64,000 bases of DNA from Watersipora subatra (taxonomy: Eukaryota; Bryozoa; Gymnolaemata; Cheilostomatida; Watersiporidae): assembly GCF_963576615.1 (NCBI RefSeq), contig NC_088711.1, forward strand, positions 2,108,001-2,172,000. The letters run 5' to 3'. Below are positions 45,801-59,100 of this stretch, in pieces (the first letter of the stretch is position 1; each line of letters starts with the position of its first letter). A program made the position numbers and the translations under genes. A model generated the notes under the pieces. The model worked only from the letters and a program-made list of their open reading frames with translations. It made no database searches and had not been told where the DNA came from.

Positions 45801-46503
45801 GTTGTTACTGCAACGCATGTCATTGTAGTCGCGGGTCCATTAGCAATATGTCCTTCCTAAAAAATTTTGCTTGCTCTGAAATGCATGCTCTCTGGGTGGC
45901 TACCACCCAAGTTTTGTAGGTTTGTGAAAAAAGATTTCTCTAATCAGACAATTGTTATGATCAGAAACAAGCTACTGCATTTACCAATGCTTCACTAGAT
46001 GTCAGGTAAAACCTCTCAGGTGTATGATGAAATCCAAGCAGTAGTGATTATTGCAGCAATTTGCAAGATGGCCAATATATTTGTGCCGAAATTGCGTGTG
46101 CCGTTATTGGTCAGTTGCCTTGTATATAATTATTTCGTATGTACTCGTGCCTCACCTTAAAAGTTATATCATCTGCATGCAAACTCTTTTAATGCTACTG
46201 TAACTATGCAACTGACACAATCAATTTCTCCAACTTTAGTGCAATTCGTTCCTAACATCCGTTCAGTAGGACTAGCACCATCCTTGCTTGTGCATGAGTG
46301 TTACACAACCATCTTGTGTTAGTGCTGGCTTTCCTAGGACTTTTTGAAATTCTTCCTTTTTTATAGGCTTGACTGTGCGCTCGGGCAGCATCGGGACATC
46401 TCGGCCTCCCTCAACAGCCTATTCCTTTGAATCTCTGGCAGTGGACAATAAACCGAGACCGTTACCTCTCGATTCTTACGGGGTGAACAGCAGCTCAGTC
46501 TAA
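39876..46503 (+). CDS. Four-pass transmembrane protein of unknown function
   Basis: Exons 39876-39962, 42318-42441, 43920-44005, 44910-45032, 45157-45328 and 46367-46503, all GT..AG with fitting phases; 242 residues. The N terminus is short and Cys/Trp-rich (MVLLRSCCCWWEHNDSLKRG). Four hydrophobic segments follow at about 27-48, 75-97, 112-135 and 148-176. A short charged loop (YQQLEEHEFRMFRKTKR) leads to a Ser/Pro-rich tail of about 45 residues ending NSSSV. The Cys-rich N terminus before TM1 and the four-helix layout recall LAPTM-like and invertebrate DUF4728-type proteins, but I see no diagnostic motif. The tail end SSV could be a PDZ ligand (inference). Introns 1 and 2 contain a Helitron-like copy and two minisatellites. 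The start is the only in-frame ATG of exon 1; a further upstream exon cannot be excluded. Confidence 0.8.
40431..41385 (-). mobile_element. Probable Helitron-type element, copy 4 (reverse)
   Basis: Reverse copy of the family at 26623-28754: shared blocks near 40500-40660 (CAAACTTCATATCATGA, AACTGTAAAGGTTTTCAAAC) and a start-type end GAGAAATATATATATAG at about 41370-41389. Its 3' hairpin is missing; it ends ..ATTCACCTAGT on the element strand. Inside intron 1 of the membrane-protein gene. Confidence 0.5.
41600..42115. repeat. 25-bp minisatellite with a 125-bp higher-order repeat
   Basis: Unit ATAGAAATAAACAGGAATAA plus TATAT. A variant pair with CGAACAGGAATCATATGTAT recurs at about 41808, 41933 and 42058, exactly 125 bp (five units) apart. 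Minus-strand frames of FLYILFLFISIYIIPV-like repeats are artefacts. Confidence 0.93.
42832..43655. repeat. 40-bp minisatellite, about 20 units
   Basis: Unit TAGTACTTGTAAAGTTCTAT followed by CTGTCATGAGGCATATATAC, with GGC/GTC and CTG/TTT variants. It fills the first part of intron 2 of the membrane-protein gene. Units are contiguous, with no unique spacers. Confidence 0.95.
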
Positions 46504-47103
46504 GTTATGCCCTCTTACGCAGACGTAGTGTCAAACATTCCAGTCCAAGTCAATTCCATATATGTACTTCTATGTTGGGTAGAACACAACGACGTGGCTA
46601 CATGTACATAAATGCTGCTATCACACTGCTTTGACTCACAGGTGTTTTATTAAACCACTGCTGATATCTGCTATGCTTTCTAATTTATATTTAGTGTTTG
46701 AGTGTGTCGCTTCTGTTCAGGGTTCATATCTTCCTTTCTCGAAGGTAAAGCAAAGAATTAAATACTATTTTTTTATCTTAACTACATAATATGCACATTC
46801 GTTTGAGATTAATGTTGCCTTAGTAGCACTGTGTTACACATTTTACCCTGGCCGCAAGAACATTCCAGAATTAGTTACATTTGTACTGTATAGCATTGCT
46901 TATGACATTTATTTTGTATTTTATTGGACTATCAAATACAAGTTATACTTTTTAACTAATGTCTACAATTCTACGGAATCAAATATTGGTTTTGTCAGAA
47001 AATACTGCATACAACCAAACCAAAAATTAATTGAAAATTTGAACAATACACGAAGGTGATTTCACCAAAAAAGTTAGGAAGCGTGGGGCTTTTAGTTTCC
47101 AGA
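46504..47103. other. Convergent intergenic region, membrane protein / xylose isomerase
   Basis: The 3' UTRs of the two convergent genes share 600 bp. No gene, RNA or repeat is evident; no clear canonical poly(A) signal could be assigned to either gene. Confidence 0.55.
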
Positions 47104-50100
47104 CTATATGTAATAATTGAAGACTCCCTCGTAGTGCTCCTGTGCTGCCGATCGCTGCTCAGGTTCACCAGTCTTGGTAACATAGTCCTACAAGGTACGT
47201 ATTCAGAGCCGTTTGATTGCATCTACACTGACACGCTGTCAGTAGAAACAACTATCCTATACTCTCTTAACTTTATCACACTACTTTGACATGACAAAGG
47301 TCCTTAACCAATTTTTGCTACACATAAGCCTTGACACGCTTACACATAAGCCTTGACACGCTTACACATTGGTATACTGTTTTACCCGCTGAGCACAGAT
47401 CTAATGTGACTTTTGTGCTGTTGATCTACGCTAGAAATGAAACGTATCCTTATACTATTGTTTCTACAGACATTTCTGGCATAGCATCACTTAGCAATGT
47501 TAAAGTGTGGCATAATAAGATTCTATTTTTACAAGGCAATAAATAATGATATTCCCACTAATCGAGTGACCCACCAGCTAATACATGTAACTTACAACAG
47601 TTGATGACGGTCTCGCATTCATGACTCGTTATTTCAACTGCATCGAAATGCTTTGCCCTTGAGAAAGTAGTCATAGCTCTTTTAGAATGCGTGTTGCGGT
47701 TTACTGGTGAAATAGTGGTGCATAAATTTGCTTAACAAATTCATGGCTAGAGGTCAGAACGTTCCTAACTTTTATTCGAAGCCTTTTTATAGCTAAACAT
47801 CTATTATTATACATGGCTATCACGCTTGGTTAGACCAACATGATTAAACATTGCTTGACCTTGTATTACTCTTCACTCTAGGCTTTAAAGCTTGCATAAG
47901 TAAAATTAGATTGCTTGCTTTTACCAGGTTATTAAATCAGCCGTGAGAAAATGTGATTACAGGCTCTTGAAAGCTAAAAAATGAATGGTTAGTAGCCGCC
48001 ATCACTAAAATGCCGTAACAATTTTATCAACTATTACAACTATCAGACCAAGTTGACATATCCCGACAGTTGCTCAACTTTTATACTAGTGTTTTTGAAA
48101 CATCTAAATCTGTCACAGTATCTGCAATCACAATGTAACTGCATTTAACTAGTACCTATTTGATTTATAATGCATTTAAATTGCATAAAATACAAAATTA
48201 ACAGCTACATACCGCCAGTTCCTCGAGACTTGTTGTACCAGCCTCTATCTTGGCACCAATTCCTGACTTGAAGGAGTTGTACCTCTCTGCCTTAGCTTTG
48301 CTCAGCACAGCCTCATGCTGCATTCGAGCAGCATTGCGGAGTCCCCGAGCAAATGCATCCATAGCACCTACATGCAGAGTAACAGAAACAAGGTGGATGC
48401 ACACCTCAAAAGATAGATTCATGCAAAAGGTTTCGTAGAATTTGCACCCATAGTTATACATACAGTATCTTGTGACCAAACTGGAAGGACAGGAAGGATT
48501 ACTAAAGGTACAGCATGATAAAAGCCTGCACCAACCAGTCATATTAAAATACTTTTTGCAGTTGGATAGAGAGATCTTTGAATGGCGAGAATTACAACAG
48601 TAAAACATACGGAGCCAATATTACACCTACCAGGGTATACTATAAGCATATAAGCGATGAGTGTGTAGTATCTATAATGAATATGCAATACATATGAGAA
48701 TACTGATAACGTCCTATTTATGTGAGCTATAAGAGAACCATATCTATGAAAAGAACACACAATACTTTTATGAGTTGAGAACATTGAATGCTAGTATGTG
48801 TGATGAATGTGTGGTACCCGTATGAAAAACATACCGTACCTATATGAGCTATGAACATGTCATTGATAGCTATTGACTCGCGCCTCACTTTTGCATCAAA
48901 GTTCAGACCTCCGGGAGCAATTCCTTTCATGTCCAGGACAGTCTGAAAATATAAAACATGGCTCAGATGACACAAGAAAAAACATAGATTGTAGGTGCAC
49001 AGAGTGATTCAGTGGGCATAACTCAGGCTAAAGGAGATTATCAGACGAGAGAATAATAAGGAAGACCTGTAAATGTTAGGGGAGATGATAAAGTAATAGG
49101 TTACAAACAAAAGAGCAGCTTGTGTCTTTCTTGCCATCCTTGAGCATTTATCAGTTATGAAATACTTGTTAAATTCATAAGCAGGCAGGTGGAAGGCTGA
49201 TGACCATTTACAAGTGGATCAAGGCAGCTGTATCGGTCTACGGTGCTGGCAGTTCTGCTTTGTATAGCGGACACATGTCTAAAGCTCACAAATTATACGT
49301 ATGTGTCACGATATATTATTTATGATCAATCACAGGTATGTCAAAGAAGGATAAGATCGCTAATACGGAAATATTGACAAAAGACCAGGAAGATGGTCAT
49401 TTATAACCAACGTAACCTGAACAAATATGAGGTGGTTGAGATATGTTGAGAGAATGGATAGTGATGAAATGCCCAAGAGCTGTTCTTCCCCCAATATAAA
49501 GAAGAAAGCGCAATCAAAGGACTATACTGGGAATTAAAGACACCTTCAGGAGAAGTATGAACACATTGAATATGAACACGAACTAATGACATAGATAAGA
49601 AAGAGAGCTGGAGATGCTGGGTTAGACTAAAATGAAAACAGCCACATGCAGACTGTTACAGTGTGTGATGGTGATGATGATGACACAAAAAGAATATATT
49701 ATTCCGTTGCATTCATCTGACACACCTCGAAGGACAGTCTCTGAAAAGATTCCAGCATTACACTGGTCATTACACTTTACACTGGTCAGAGATACAAAAA
49801 GGATGATGCCAGCTGTCTCAGACAGCATACATGACTACTCCAGTTAAGTTCAAGTGTGACCAGGGAGCACTATTGTATAATTCACCTCATGTGACTGCAG
49901 TTAGATACAGCTGATAGGAACCTTTTAGACAGGCAGCACTATTGTATAATTCACCTCATGTGACTGTAGTTGGATACAGCTGATAGGAACCTTTTTGACA
50001 GGCAGCACTATTTAATGAGTTGGAATCATTTTATATTAAAATTTAACATTACAAATTGCTCACATTTAAGAAAACGACTACAACCAAAACCGAATAACCA

Positions 50101-53100
50101 ATATTTAAAACCTAGCTTTATTCTTAAATATTTTTAGAAGGCTAGTAAACGCTATATTCTAAAATACCTGCCTCAATTAGTAATGGTATAAACATATGAC
50201 ACCTGCTTCACTAAGCAAGAGTACAGCCATGTATGACACCTGCCTCAATTAGCAATGGTATAGATATATGACACCTGCCTCAATTAGAAATGGTACAGAC
50301 ATATATGACACCTGCCTCAGTTAGCAATGGTATAGACATATGACACCTGCCTCAGTGATGCCCACAATGATGCTCATGAAGGGATCTCACTGGGTCAGAG
50401 TATGAGACAGATTTATGTATTTTTTTTATTTTAGTCTTTTATTTTGATTTATATTAAATTTCTTTAATGAAAACTGTTTCCATTCTGAAGTTTGGAAACC
50501 CCAAAAGCTGACCTGCCAAGCGGTGAAGAATTACTTTAAATAAGAAAGCAGTAAAAAGAGTTTATTCATGTGAAACGTTAGACTGAAAGCTGCGTAAATC
50601 TGATCAGGGCAGAGACACTAAGGCAGAGACACTAAGGCAGAGACACTAAGGCAGAAAAACTAAGGCAGAGGTACCAAGCTATGTTACCTGCATGACTGCG
50701 GTTGTAGCTCGGATGTCCATGGGAAACTGGTCAGTATCCCAGCCCATATCAGCTGAGCCAGTGTTAGAATCGATAGAACCAAGCATGTTGTATCTGTAAG
50801 AATCCCACAAAATAGAGAGAATATAACCAAGAACTTGTAAGCTTACTATGACCCTTTTAAGATCGCATAAATGAAAATATACTACTATGGCTAAAGAGAT
50901 TATTGATACAATGCCTTTCAAACAGCCTCACAGGCCAATAAAGAGGCGGAGAAGGTAGATACCAAACAAGTGAATTCACCTGACTAACCATTGCAATTCA
51001 ATTGTTGCACAAATTACATTCAAATGTCACGCTATTGTAAATACATACGCAGCAGCAAAGGCGATGTCGTGCTCAAATGGATGTCCTGCCAAGGTTGTGT
51101 GATTTGGCTCCACGTTAATCTAAAAGATTTGACTCTAACATATGGGGAAGCTTGGCACTGGTAAAAAACTCTTATGATTATTTTAGGTAGCTTCTATGTC
51201 AGCAAAGAACATCATTGCTCGATAAATACAAGGTTTCTGCAACAGTCCTTCAGTGTACACTTAGAGATGCAAGATGTCGTACGACTAAGGTAGGAAATAG
51301 AGCCACAAACATCAGAGAGATTACACTAGTTTAATTTACACTATATTAATTTACACTAGATCATCACTAGTTTACACACACTCTAACTAATAACATAATA
51401 GATATCATATGGAATAGAAATATAATTTTACCTTAAAGTGTTTTTCCAGGTTGTAGGTTTTGAGAAAAGCAATAACAGTCATGGCATCTAAGGAACATAA
51501 GATGTTAACGTATAGAAGGGCACGCAGTATTAGAAAAGACAGGAGCAAACAAAGTCAAGAGGCAAACAACACACGCTAACAGATATTAGTTCTTGCTTGG
51601 TGCCGCACACTAACTCATGTGTACAATTGATCGTTTAGTAACAGGTAGAGTTCAACTCAACAAAATGTGTGAAACAGAAAGACACTCACACGAAGAGGCA
51701 GTGATGAACAGCACACAAACTTTACAATATGACTCACACACAAATACATGCTAATCAAGACTGAACTACTGATGGGTCTAGATGATAAAAGTGTGAGAGA
51801 TGTTTTGTAAAACAGAACAATGCATACCATAATCATACTGATGTCTAGTAGGTTCCTTCGCTTTGGGCTCAATAAGCAGCTGCCCATCGAAGCCAATCTG
51901 GGTCTTGTAACCTAAACAGGAAAGCAGAGATGAAATGATATCTGACAATTTCGCCTCACTTTTAGTTAAACTCAGTATGACAAAATCCAGCGGACGAAAG
52001 TACGTCCGCATACTCTCGTACGTCCGCGTACTCTCGTACGTCCGCGTACTCTCGTACGATAATCAGAAAATAATCTACCTGCACACATGCATATAGCAGT
52101 CAAGGCAGAATATACCAGCAATCTTCATATTTTCATACTGTATTTAACTTCACCAATCATCTTCATAGTCTCATATTTAACTTCACCAATCATCTTCATA
52201 CTCTCATGTTTAACTTCACCAATCATCTTCATACTCTCATGTTTAACTTCACCAATCATCTTCAGTCTCATATTTAACTACACCAATCATCTTCATAGTC
52301 TCATATTTAACTTCACCAATCATCTTCATAGTCTCATATTTAACTTCACCAATCATCTTCATACTCTCATATTTAACTTCACCAATCATCTTCATAGTCT
52401 CATATTTAACTTCACCAATCATCTTCATACTCTCATGTTTAACTTCACCAATCATCTTCATAGTCTCATATTTAACTTCACCAATCATCTTCATACTCTC
52501 ATATTTAACTTCACCAATCATCTTCATACTCTCATATTTAACTTCACCAATCATCTTCATAGTCTCATATTTAACTTCACCAATCATCTTCATACTCTCA
52601 TGTTTAACTTCACCAATCATCTTCATAGTCTCATATTTAACTTCACCAATCATCTTCATACTCTCATATTTAACTTCACCAATCATCTTCATACTCTCAT
52701 ATTTAACTTCACCAATCATCTTCATACTCTCATATTTAACTTCACCAATCATCTTCATAGTCCCATATTTAATTTCACCAATCATCTTCATAGTCTCATA
52801 TTTAACTTCACCAATCATCTTCATACTCTCATGTTTAACTTCACCAATCATCTTCATACTGTATTTAACTTCACCAATCATCTTCATACTCTCATATTTA
52901 ACTTCACCAATCATCTTCATACTCTCATATTTAACTTCACCAATCATCTTCATATTCTCATATTTAACTTCACCAATCATCTTCATACTCTCATATTTAA
53001 CTTCACCAATCATCTTCATAGTCTCATATTTAACTTCACCAATCATCTTCATACTCTCATATTTAACTTCACCAATCATCACATATACACAGAGTTTATG

Positions 53101-56100
53101 TTTTGAGTTGTGCACACTTGTTGTCATTTGCACATAGCTCAACACATATACATAGAGTTCATGTACACGCTGAAAAAATTGTCTGTTATATTTAAGATTC
53201 TTGGTATGAAGGCTTGTCGGTTCAGTTTATCTTGCAAATAAAATGATCTCCTCATGGCAATGATTAGTGATACCGTTACCATGCACCTATAAACCATGCT
53301 GGAGGACTAGCGATTCTTTGCTAATTGTTCTACCAATGAAGTAGAAAAGAGTAGAGCTTGGAAAACTCTAAACATCAATAACACTCTTTGCATGAAAAAT
53401 GAATAAAAAGGAATGAAATGATTGATACTTACTAATAACCATCTTGAAGAAGTTAGCCATGTGATCCAGCTCCTTCCTTATATCAGTATTGAGGAGGGTG
53501 CTGTAGCCCTCCCTACCTCCCCAAAACACTGTCAAATATTTAACGACTGATGTTGCAAACTTTTAAAGAAACCAGACAATGACCTCAGACCTCATTCTAT
53601 GAGTTTCGAGAAAGGTGATATGTTAGGCTCATCCAACTTCTTAAAAGAAAAAATTCTCTATCAGTCTTATTCCTCTCTATCTTATTCCTTGGTTAGCTCT
53701 ATCTTATCCCTCGGTTAGCTCTATCTTATCCTTTGTTTAGCTCTATCTCATCCCTCGGTTAGCTCTATTTTATCCCTTGGCTAGCTCTATCTTATCCCTT
53801 GGTTAATTCTATCTTATCCTTTGGTTAACTCTATTTTATCCCTTGATTAGCTTTATCTTATCCCTTGGTTAATTCTATCTTATTCTTTGGTTAACTTTAT
53901 CTTATCCCTTGGTTAGCTGCTGTGACCAGCTATGATGCTACGATAGACAAGCTGAAAGGCAAGCGATATACACCACTAACCAAAGTTCTTTGCTCCTAGC
54001 CGCTTTGCTACATCAAGGCCTTTCTTTACCTGCGCAGCAGCATAAGCAAATACATGCGCATCAGGATTTGTCAAAGCACCATTCATGTACCTGAAACCAA
54101 TGGCAGCAAACCTCAGCTGAAGCGCAGACGAGCATGGGGGTTCAGCGGGTAAGCTAACAAACATGTATAAGCAGACAACTCGAGAAGGACACATATTAAT
54201 ACATGGCATGCCTACGCCATGAAAGGACATGTGCTAAACACACTAAAACCAGTGCTAATACCAATATTGACACTAGTAAGATAGTCAGGGGGTAGCGGTT
54301 GGCTAGGAGTAAAAGCAAAGAACCCAGACACTCATATTTTCATCTGTTTGCTAAAGATGTTGCATGTGTTTCACAATGCTCAATTCGGTGAACAAACAGG
54401 TTACAGGTGCTCTACAGCACTCACCTTGAGTGAACAAACAGATTATAGGTGCTCTACAGCGCTCACCTTGAGTGAGCAAACAGGTTACAGATGCTCTACA
54501 GCACTCACCTTGGGTGAGCAAACAGGTTACAGATGCTCTACAGCACTCACCTTGGGTGAGCAAACAGGTTACAGGTGCTCCTACAGCACTCACCTTGGGT
54601 GAACAAACAGATTATAGGTGCTCTACAGCACTCACCTTGAGTGAGCAAACAGGTTACAGGTGCTCCTACAGCACTCACCTTGGGTGAACAAACAGGTTAC
54701 AGGTGCTCTACAGCGCTCACCTTGAGTGAACAAACAGGTTACAGGTGCTCTACAGCACTCACCTTGGGTGAGCAAACAGGTTACAGATGCTCTACAGCAC
54801 TCACCTTGGGTGAGCAAACAGGTTACAGATGCTCTACAGCACTCACCTTGGGTGAGCAAACAGGTTACAGGTGCTCCTACAGCACTCACCTTGAGTGAGC
54901 AAACAGGTTACAGATGCTCTACAGCACTCACCTTGGGTGAGCAAACAGGCTACAGATGCTCTACAGCACTCACCTTGGGTGAGCAAACAGGTTACAGATG
55001 CTCTACAGCACTCACCTTGGGTGAGCAAACAGGTTACAGGTGCTCCTACAGCACTCACCTTGAGTGAGCAAACAGGTTACAGATGCTCTACAGCACTCAC
55101 CTTGGGTGAGCAAACAGGTTACACGTATTCCATAACAACTTTATGTTGTATCTGGCCATCAGCTCTTCAGCAAGATCTACTAATTCATCTAAGTTTTTGT
55201 TGGTGGCCTCAAGGCTGGAGCCCTCTGGAGCAATATCTCTGTAACATTCATGCAAAGTCTAGAAGGCATCTGCTGACAGCAGCTTAATATTCAGATCATG
55301 CGAAAATTCCATAACTGCAAGCAGTAGCTTTCCCAACAAAAGTAGCATGCATTGGCTCCTGTTTCTGTGTCATATCGAGTAGGTGGCACTGACCATTTCA
55401 GGTATAGATCAGATACTCAACCATGACCCTCCAATGTTGGACACGGTACGAATCACCACGGTATCACAGAAAGGAGGAAGGAATAAGACTAAACTGTAAA
55501 TGTAGCGTGGCTACACACTCGTAACTAAGTGTGTAGCTGCCATACTAGATGGCATCAAAGGAGTGACATGAGAATTTTATAGAGTACAGTGGAACCTCGG
55601 TTTTCGAACGACTCGCAGTTCGAACAAATCGGAGTCCGAACAAAAAATTCAAGAAATTCTTGCTTCGTAGTTCGAACAAAAATCGGAGTTCGAATGCCGG
55701 TACGACGCGTGAGTGCGTACGTGAGGGTGGGATGCTGAGCGGCGTACGGGTGTAGATCGCTCTCTCCGTGACCAACTGTTGTCGCACGCGGACGTGCTGC
55801 GTTTTGCTCTCACGTTTTATATAGGTGTACGAAGTGTTTTAGCCCTTAATCATGCCTCCAAAGAAAGTCAGTGCAAGCCACCAGAGTCATCAATGACTTA
55901 AACGACACTATCATGAACCACTTCCGAAAAGTGCTAAAAAGAAGGCAGAAGCAAGTGTCATTGGATAGATATTTTAAGAGAAAAGAACATCCAGTATCCT
56001 AAAAAGTCCTATTCATAATTCTTTACTTTATCCTTTTTTTATTTTTATATGTTCATATTAGCGTAATCTTTCGTATGGAAGATTACGATAACGCGAACGT

Positions 56101-59100
56101 ACGATTAGCCTGGGTTACATTTATGTTTATGTTATTTGTGTCTTTGCCATTTTGCTTAACATTTTCTGAGATATACATTGCTTTTTATGTGTTGGTCAGC
56201 ATTTTAATGTGCAATTTCATGCATAAAATAACGTATAAAATACTAAAAAGGTAAACATTCAGGGTGTTGGAACGGATTAAAACGATTTACATTATTTGTA
56301 ATGGGAAAAATGATTTCGGTGTTCGAACAAATCGCTTTTCGAACAGGGTTTTGGAACGGATTATGGTCGAGAACCGAGGTTTTACTGTAATTATCTGCTT
56401 TAGCATTGTTACATTTGCCATAATGAATTTCAGATTTGCCTTTCTTGGTCTGTACTTTAGGTGGCCACGCACGAAAATACTGCTGACTGACCTTTTTTAC
56501 TGCTGTCCAAAAAAATCTACATAAGTCACAAATTTTACCAAAAAATTAAAAACATGAGCTGTCTTTATATTTTTGCTGCAGTAAAATAAGAGATTTTGTA
56601 TGAGCTGTTTTGTAATATTTGAACGGGTACGATAAAACAAAAGACCTTGTTGACTTCTCCCATAAAATATTACTCATTTGATTACGTTGACAGTAGGACT
56701 CACTTTTGTCATCAATATTAGGCCATCATCAGCAAGACTCTACAAATGCATCGAACAAAAATGCACACTTTGACTTCTGTTTTATGCATGCTAGTAGGAT
56801 GCTGGTAGGTTCTAGTTAGCCAACTTTATATTCCATTACATGGCTAAAATGACAATCATTTGTGTTTGGTGTTGAATAGGACAGGAAAAACTAATATTAA
56901 CCTTACTCAGAGTAGATATTTACCTGCTATAGACGAGCTAGTACTAGATTCTGGGTGGATATTTACCTGTCATGGAAGGACCAGTACTTCACTCCTAGCT
57001 TACTCATAAACTCAAAGGCAGCGTGCATCCTCCTTTTGGCATTGAACAAAGAGTCGGAGCCATCATCCCAAGGCCGTGAGATAGTCGGAAGCCCAAAAGG
57101 GTCAGCTCCTGCAACCATGCAGAGCCAATAAAATCATTGTAAACTATTCTGCCATAAAAGAAGGAAAGCTTTACAAAAATGTCGAATGAACAGATGCTTC
57201 TTAAAGTTGAGATACAATCAGCCAACTAACATGTATAACATTGACTATGAAACCGAAAATACCTACGTATGTATAATGTTCAGCCATGTTGATAATTGTA
57301 TTGGAGTGAGGATAGAATTAGGGTGATAGCTTTAGATAAACCAGGAAATGTGTGACACTTATGTAGCTTGTCACTTGCCTTAGCCTGTCACTTTGAATGT
57401 CTTGTCGTAGACTAACCCTAGCATCTGAATGTCATGTGTTGCACTCACCTGCCCCAAAAATGTGTTAAACTTACTCTGGCCCTTAAATGCTGTGTTAGAC
57501 TTACCCTGACCACTTTAGGGATGTTTTAGACTCACCCTGACCACTTTAGGGATGTTTTAGACTCACCCTGGCCACTATAGGGATGTGTTAGACTTACCCT
57601 GGCCGTGAATGGTGTGCTAGACTTAGCCTGGCCACTAAAAGGATGTGTTAGACTTACCCTGACCACTATAGGGATGTTTTAGACTCACCCTGACCACTAT
57701 AGGGATGTTTTAGACTTACCCTGACCATTTTAGGGATGTTTTAGACTCACCCTGGCCACTATAGGGATGTGTTAGACTTACCCTGGCCGTGAATGGTGTG
57801 TTAGACTTAGCCTGGCCACTAAAAGGATGTGTTAGACTTACCCTGGCCACTAAAGGAATGTGTTTAGGGTTGCACAATAGCTAAATAGTCGACTGCGATA
57901 GTCGGTAGTTGTCTTCTCGATATGAATATGTTGCTTATTTTTAGCCTATCAAAACATCCGAAACTTATATATCGTTATCGAATAATAAAACAGAATATAA
58001 CCCGATAGTTTTGCAGATAAAATCAAACTCGGATAACTCGCCCTCGGATAGCTCGAACACATGGTTAACTCGAACAGTTTTTTGCCCAACGGCTACTGCA
58101 ACGGTTGTTATCGCTTTAAAATATCACTTTATTCCTGGCCATAGAGATAAACCTCAACTTTTAGTAGTTCTTAAGCATCATTATTACCACCATCGGCAAA
58201 ATATTTTTATTAACAACTTTTCTAAAGGTTTGCAAAAAATCAAATTTTACCAGCTATCCCTTTAGCGCTGGCCCTCCGAAAGCAAGGAAAAGTGAGCTAA
58301 CCTTCGAATCAACTTTAAGAAAAATCGGCAAGCTTGATCTTGGTTAAAACGCTCAAAACAAAAAGATTTCTTTTCTTTTGAGCATGTCAACAGCGGATCA
58401 AGTTTAGCCAATTTTAATCTGAAAACGTCCTGGCAATCACATCACCTAAAGCAACAAACCAATCTCAAGTGATAAAAAGTCTCTATACTTTCTGATGACG
58501 TGTTTTTTAAACTTTAGAGTAGAAGCCTTTTAATTTGCAACAAGCCATCTATGCATTTAATTTATATATAGTTTGTATATATGTGTACATTTATCTACTA
58601 ATAAATACATTAACTTGTGACAGTGCTCTGATAACTCGAACACTTTTGTTCGGTCCCGTGAAGTTAGAGGTATCCGACTTTGCTTGTAGTTTTTATTTTT
58701 TCTGCAAATTTTTTTCTGCAGCCCTTCCTATCCCTTCCCACAATCCTCGATCTTTTCAGGCACGATAATACGATAGTTTTCCCAGCTGCCAAGTCACGCG
58801 ATAACTATCGGTGAACTCTGTCTGCTCATTGATAATTCGATAGCTATCGCTGGGACAACTCCAACGATAGTCGATAACACCTCTCCAAACCACAAACGCC
58901 ATCCCTAGATGTGTTAGACTTACCCTGGCCCTTAAACGGTTTGTTAGACACCCTGGCCTCTGAATGTTGTGTTAGCCTTACCCTGGCCTCTGAATGTTGT
59001 GTTAGACTTACCCCGGCCCCTGAATGGTGTGTTATACTTACCCTGGCCCCTGAATGTGTGCCAGTAGCAGACGCTAAACCTTAGCCATTCAGCCATCGTT

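Noticed and set aside
52087-53145. 339-codon plus and 298-codon minus frames
   Set aside because: Product of the 33-bp array inside a xylose isomerase intron.
52130-53433. 33-bp array as a third exon-end-derived array
   Set aside because: Only a loose AAGATG..TT likeness to the exon 53528-53433 end, and the array starts about 350 bp from the donor.
54348-55287. Several small plus and minus proteins of repeated [10 protein letters not shown] or [10 protein letters not shown] type
   Set aside because: Translations of the 42-bp splice-site array; only the minus exon 55238-55101 is coding.
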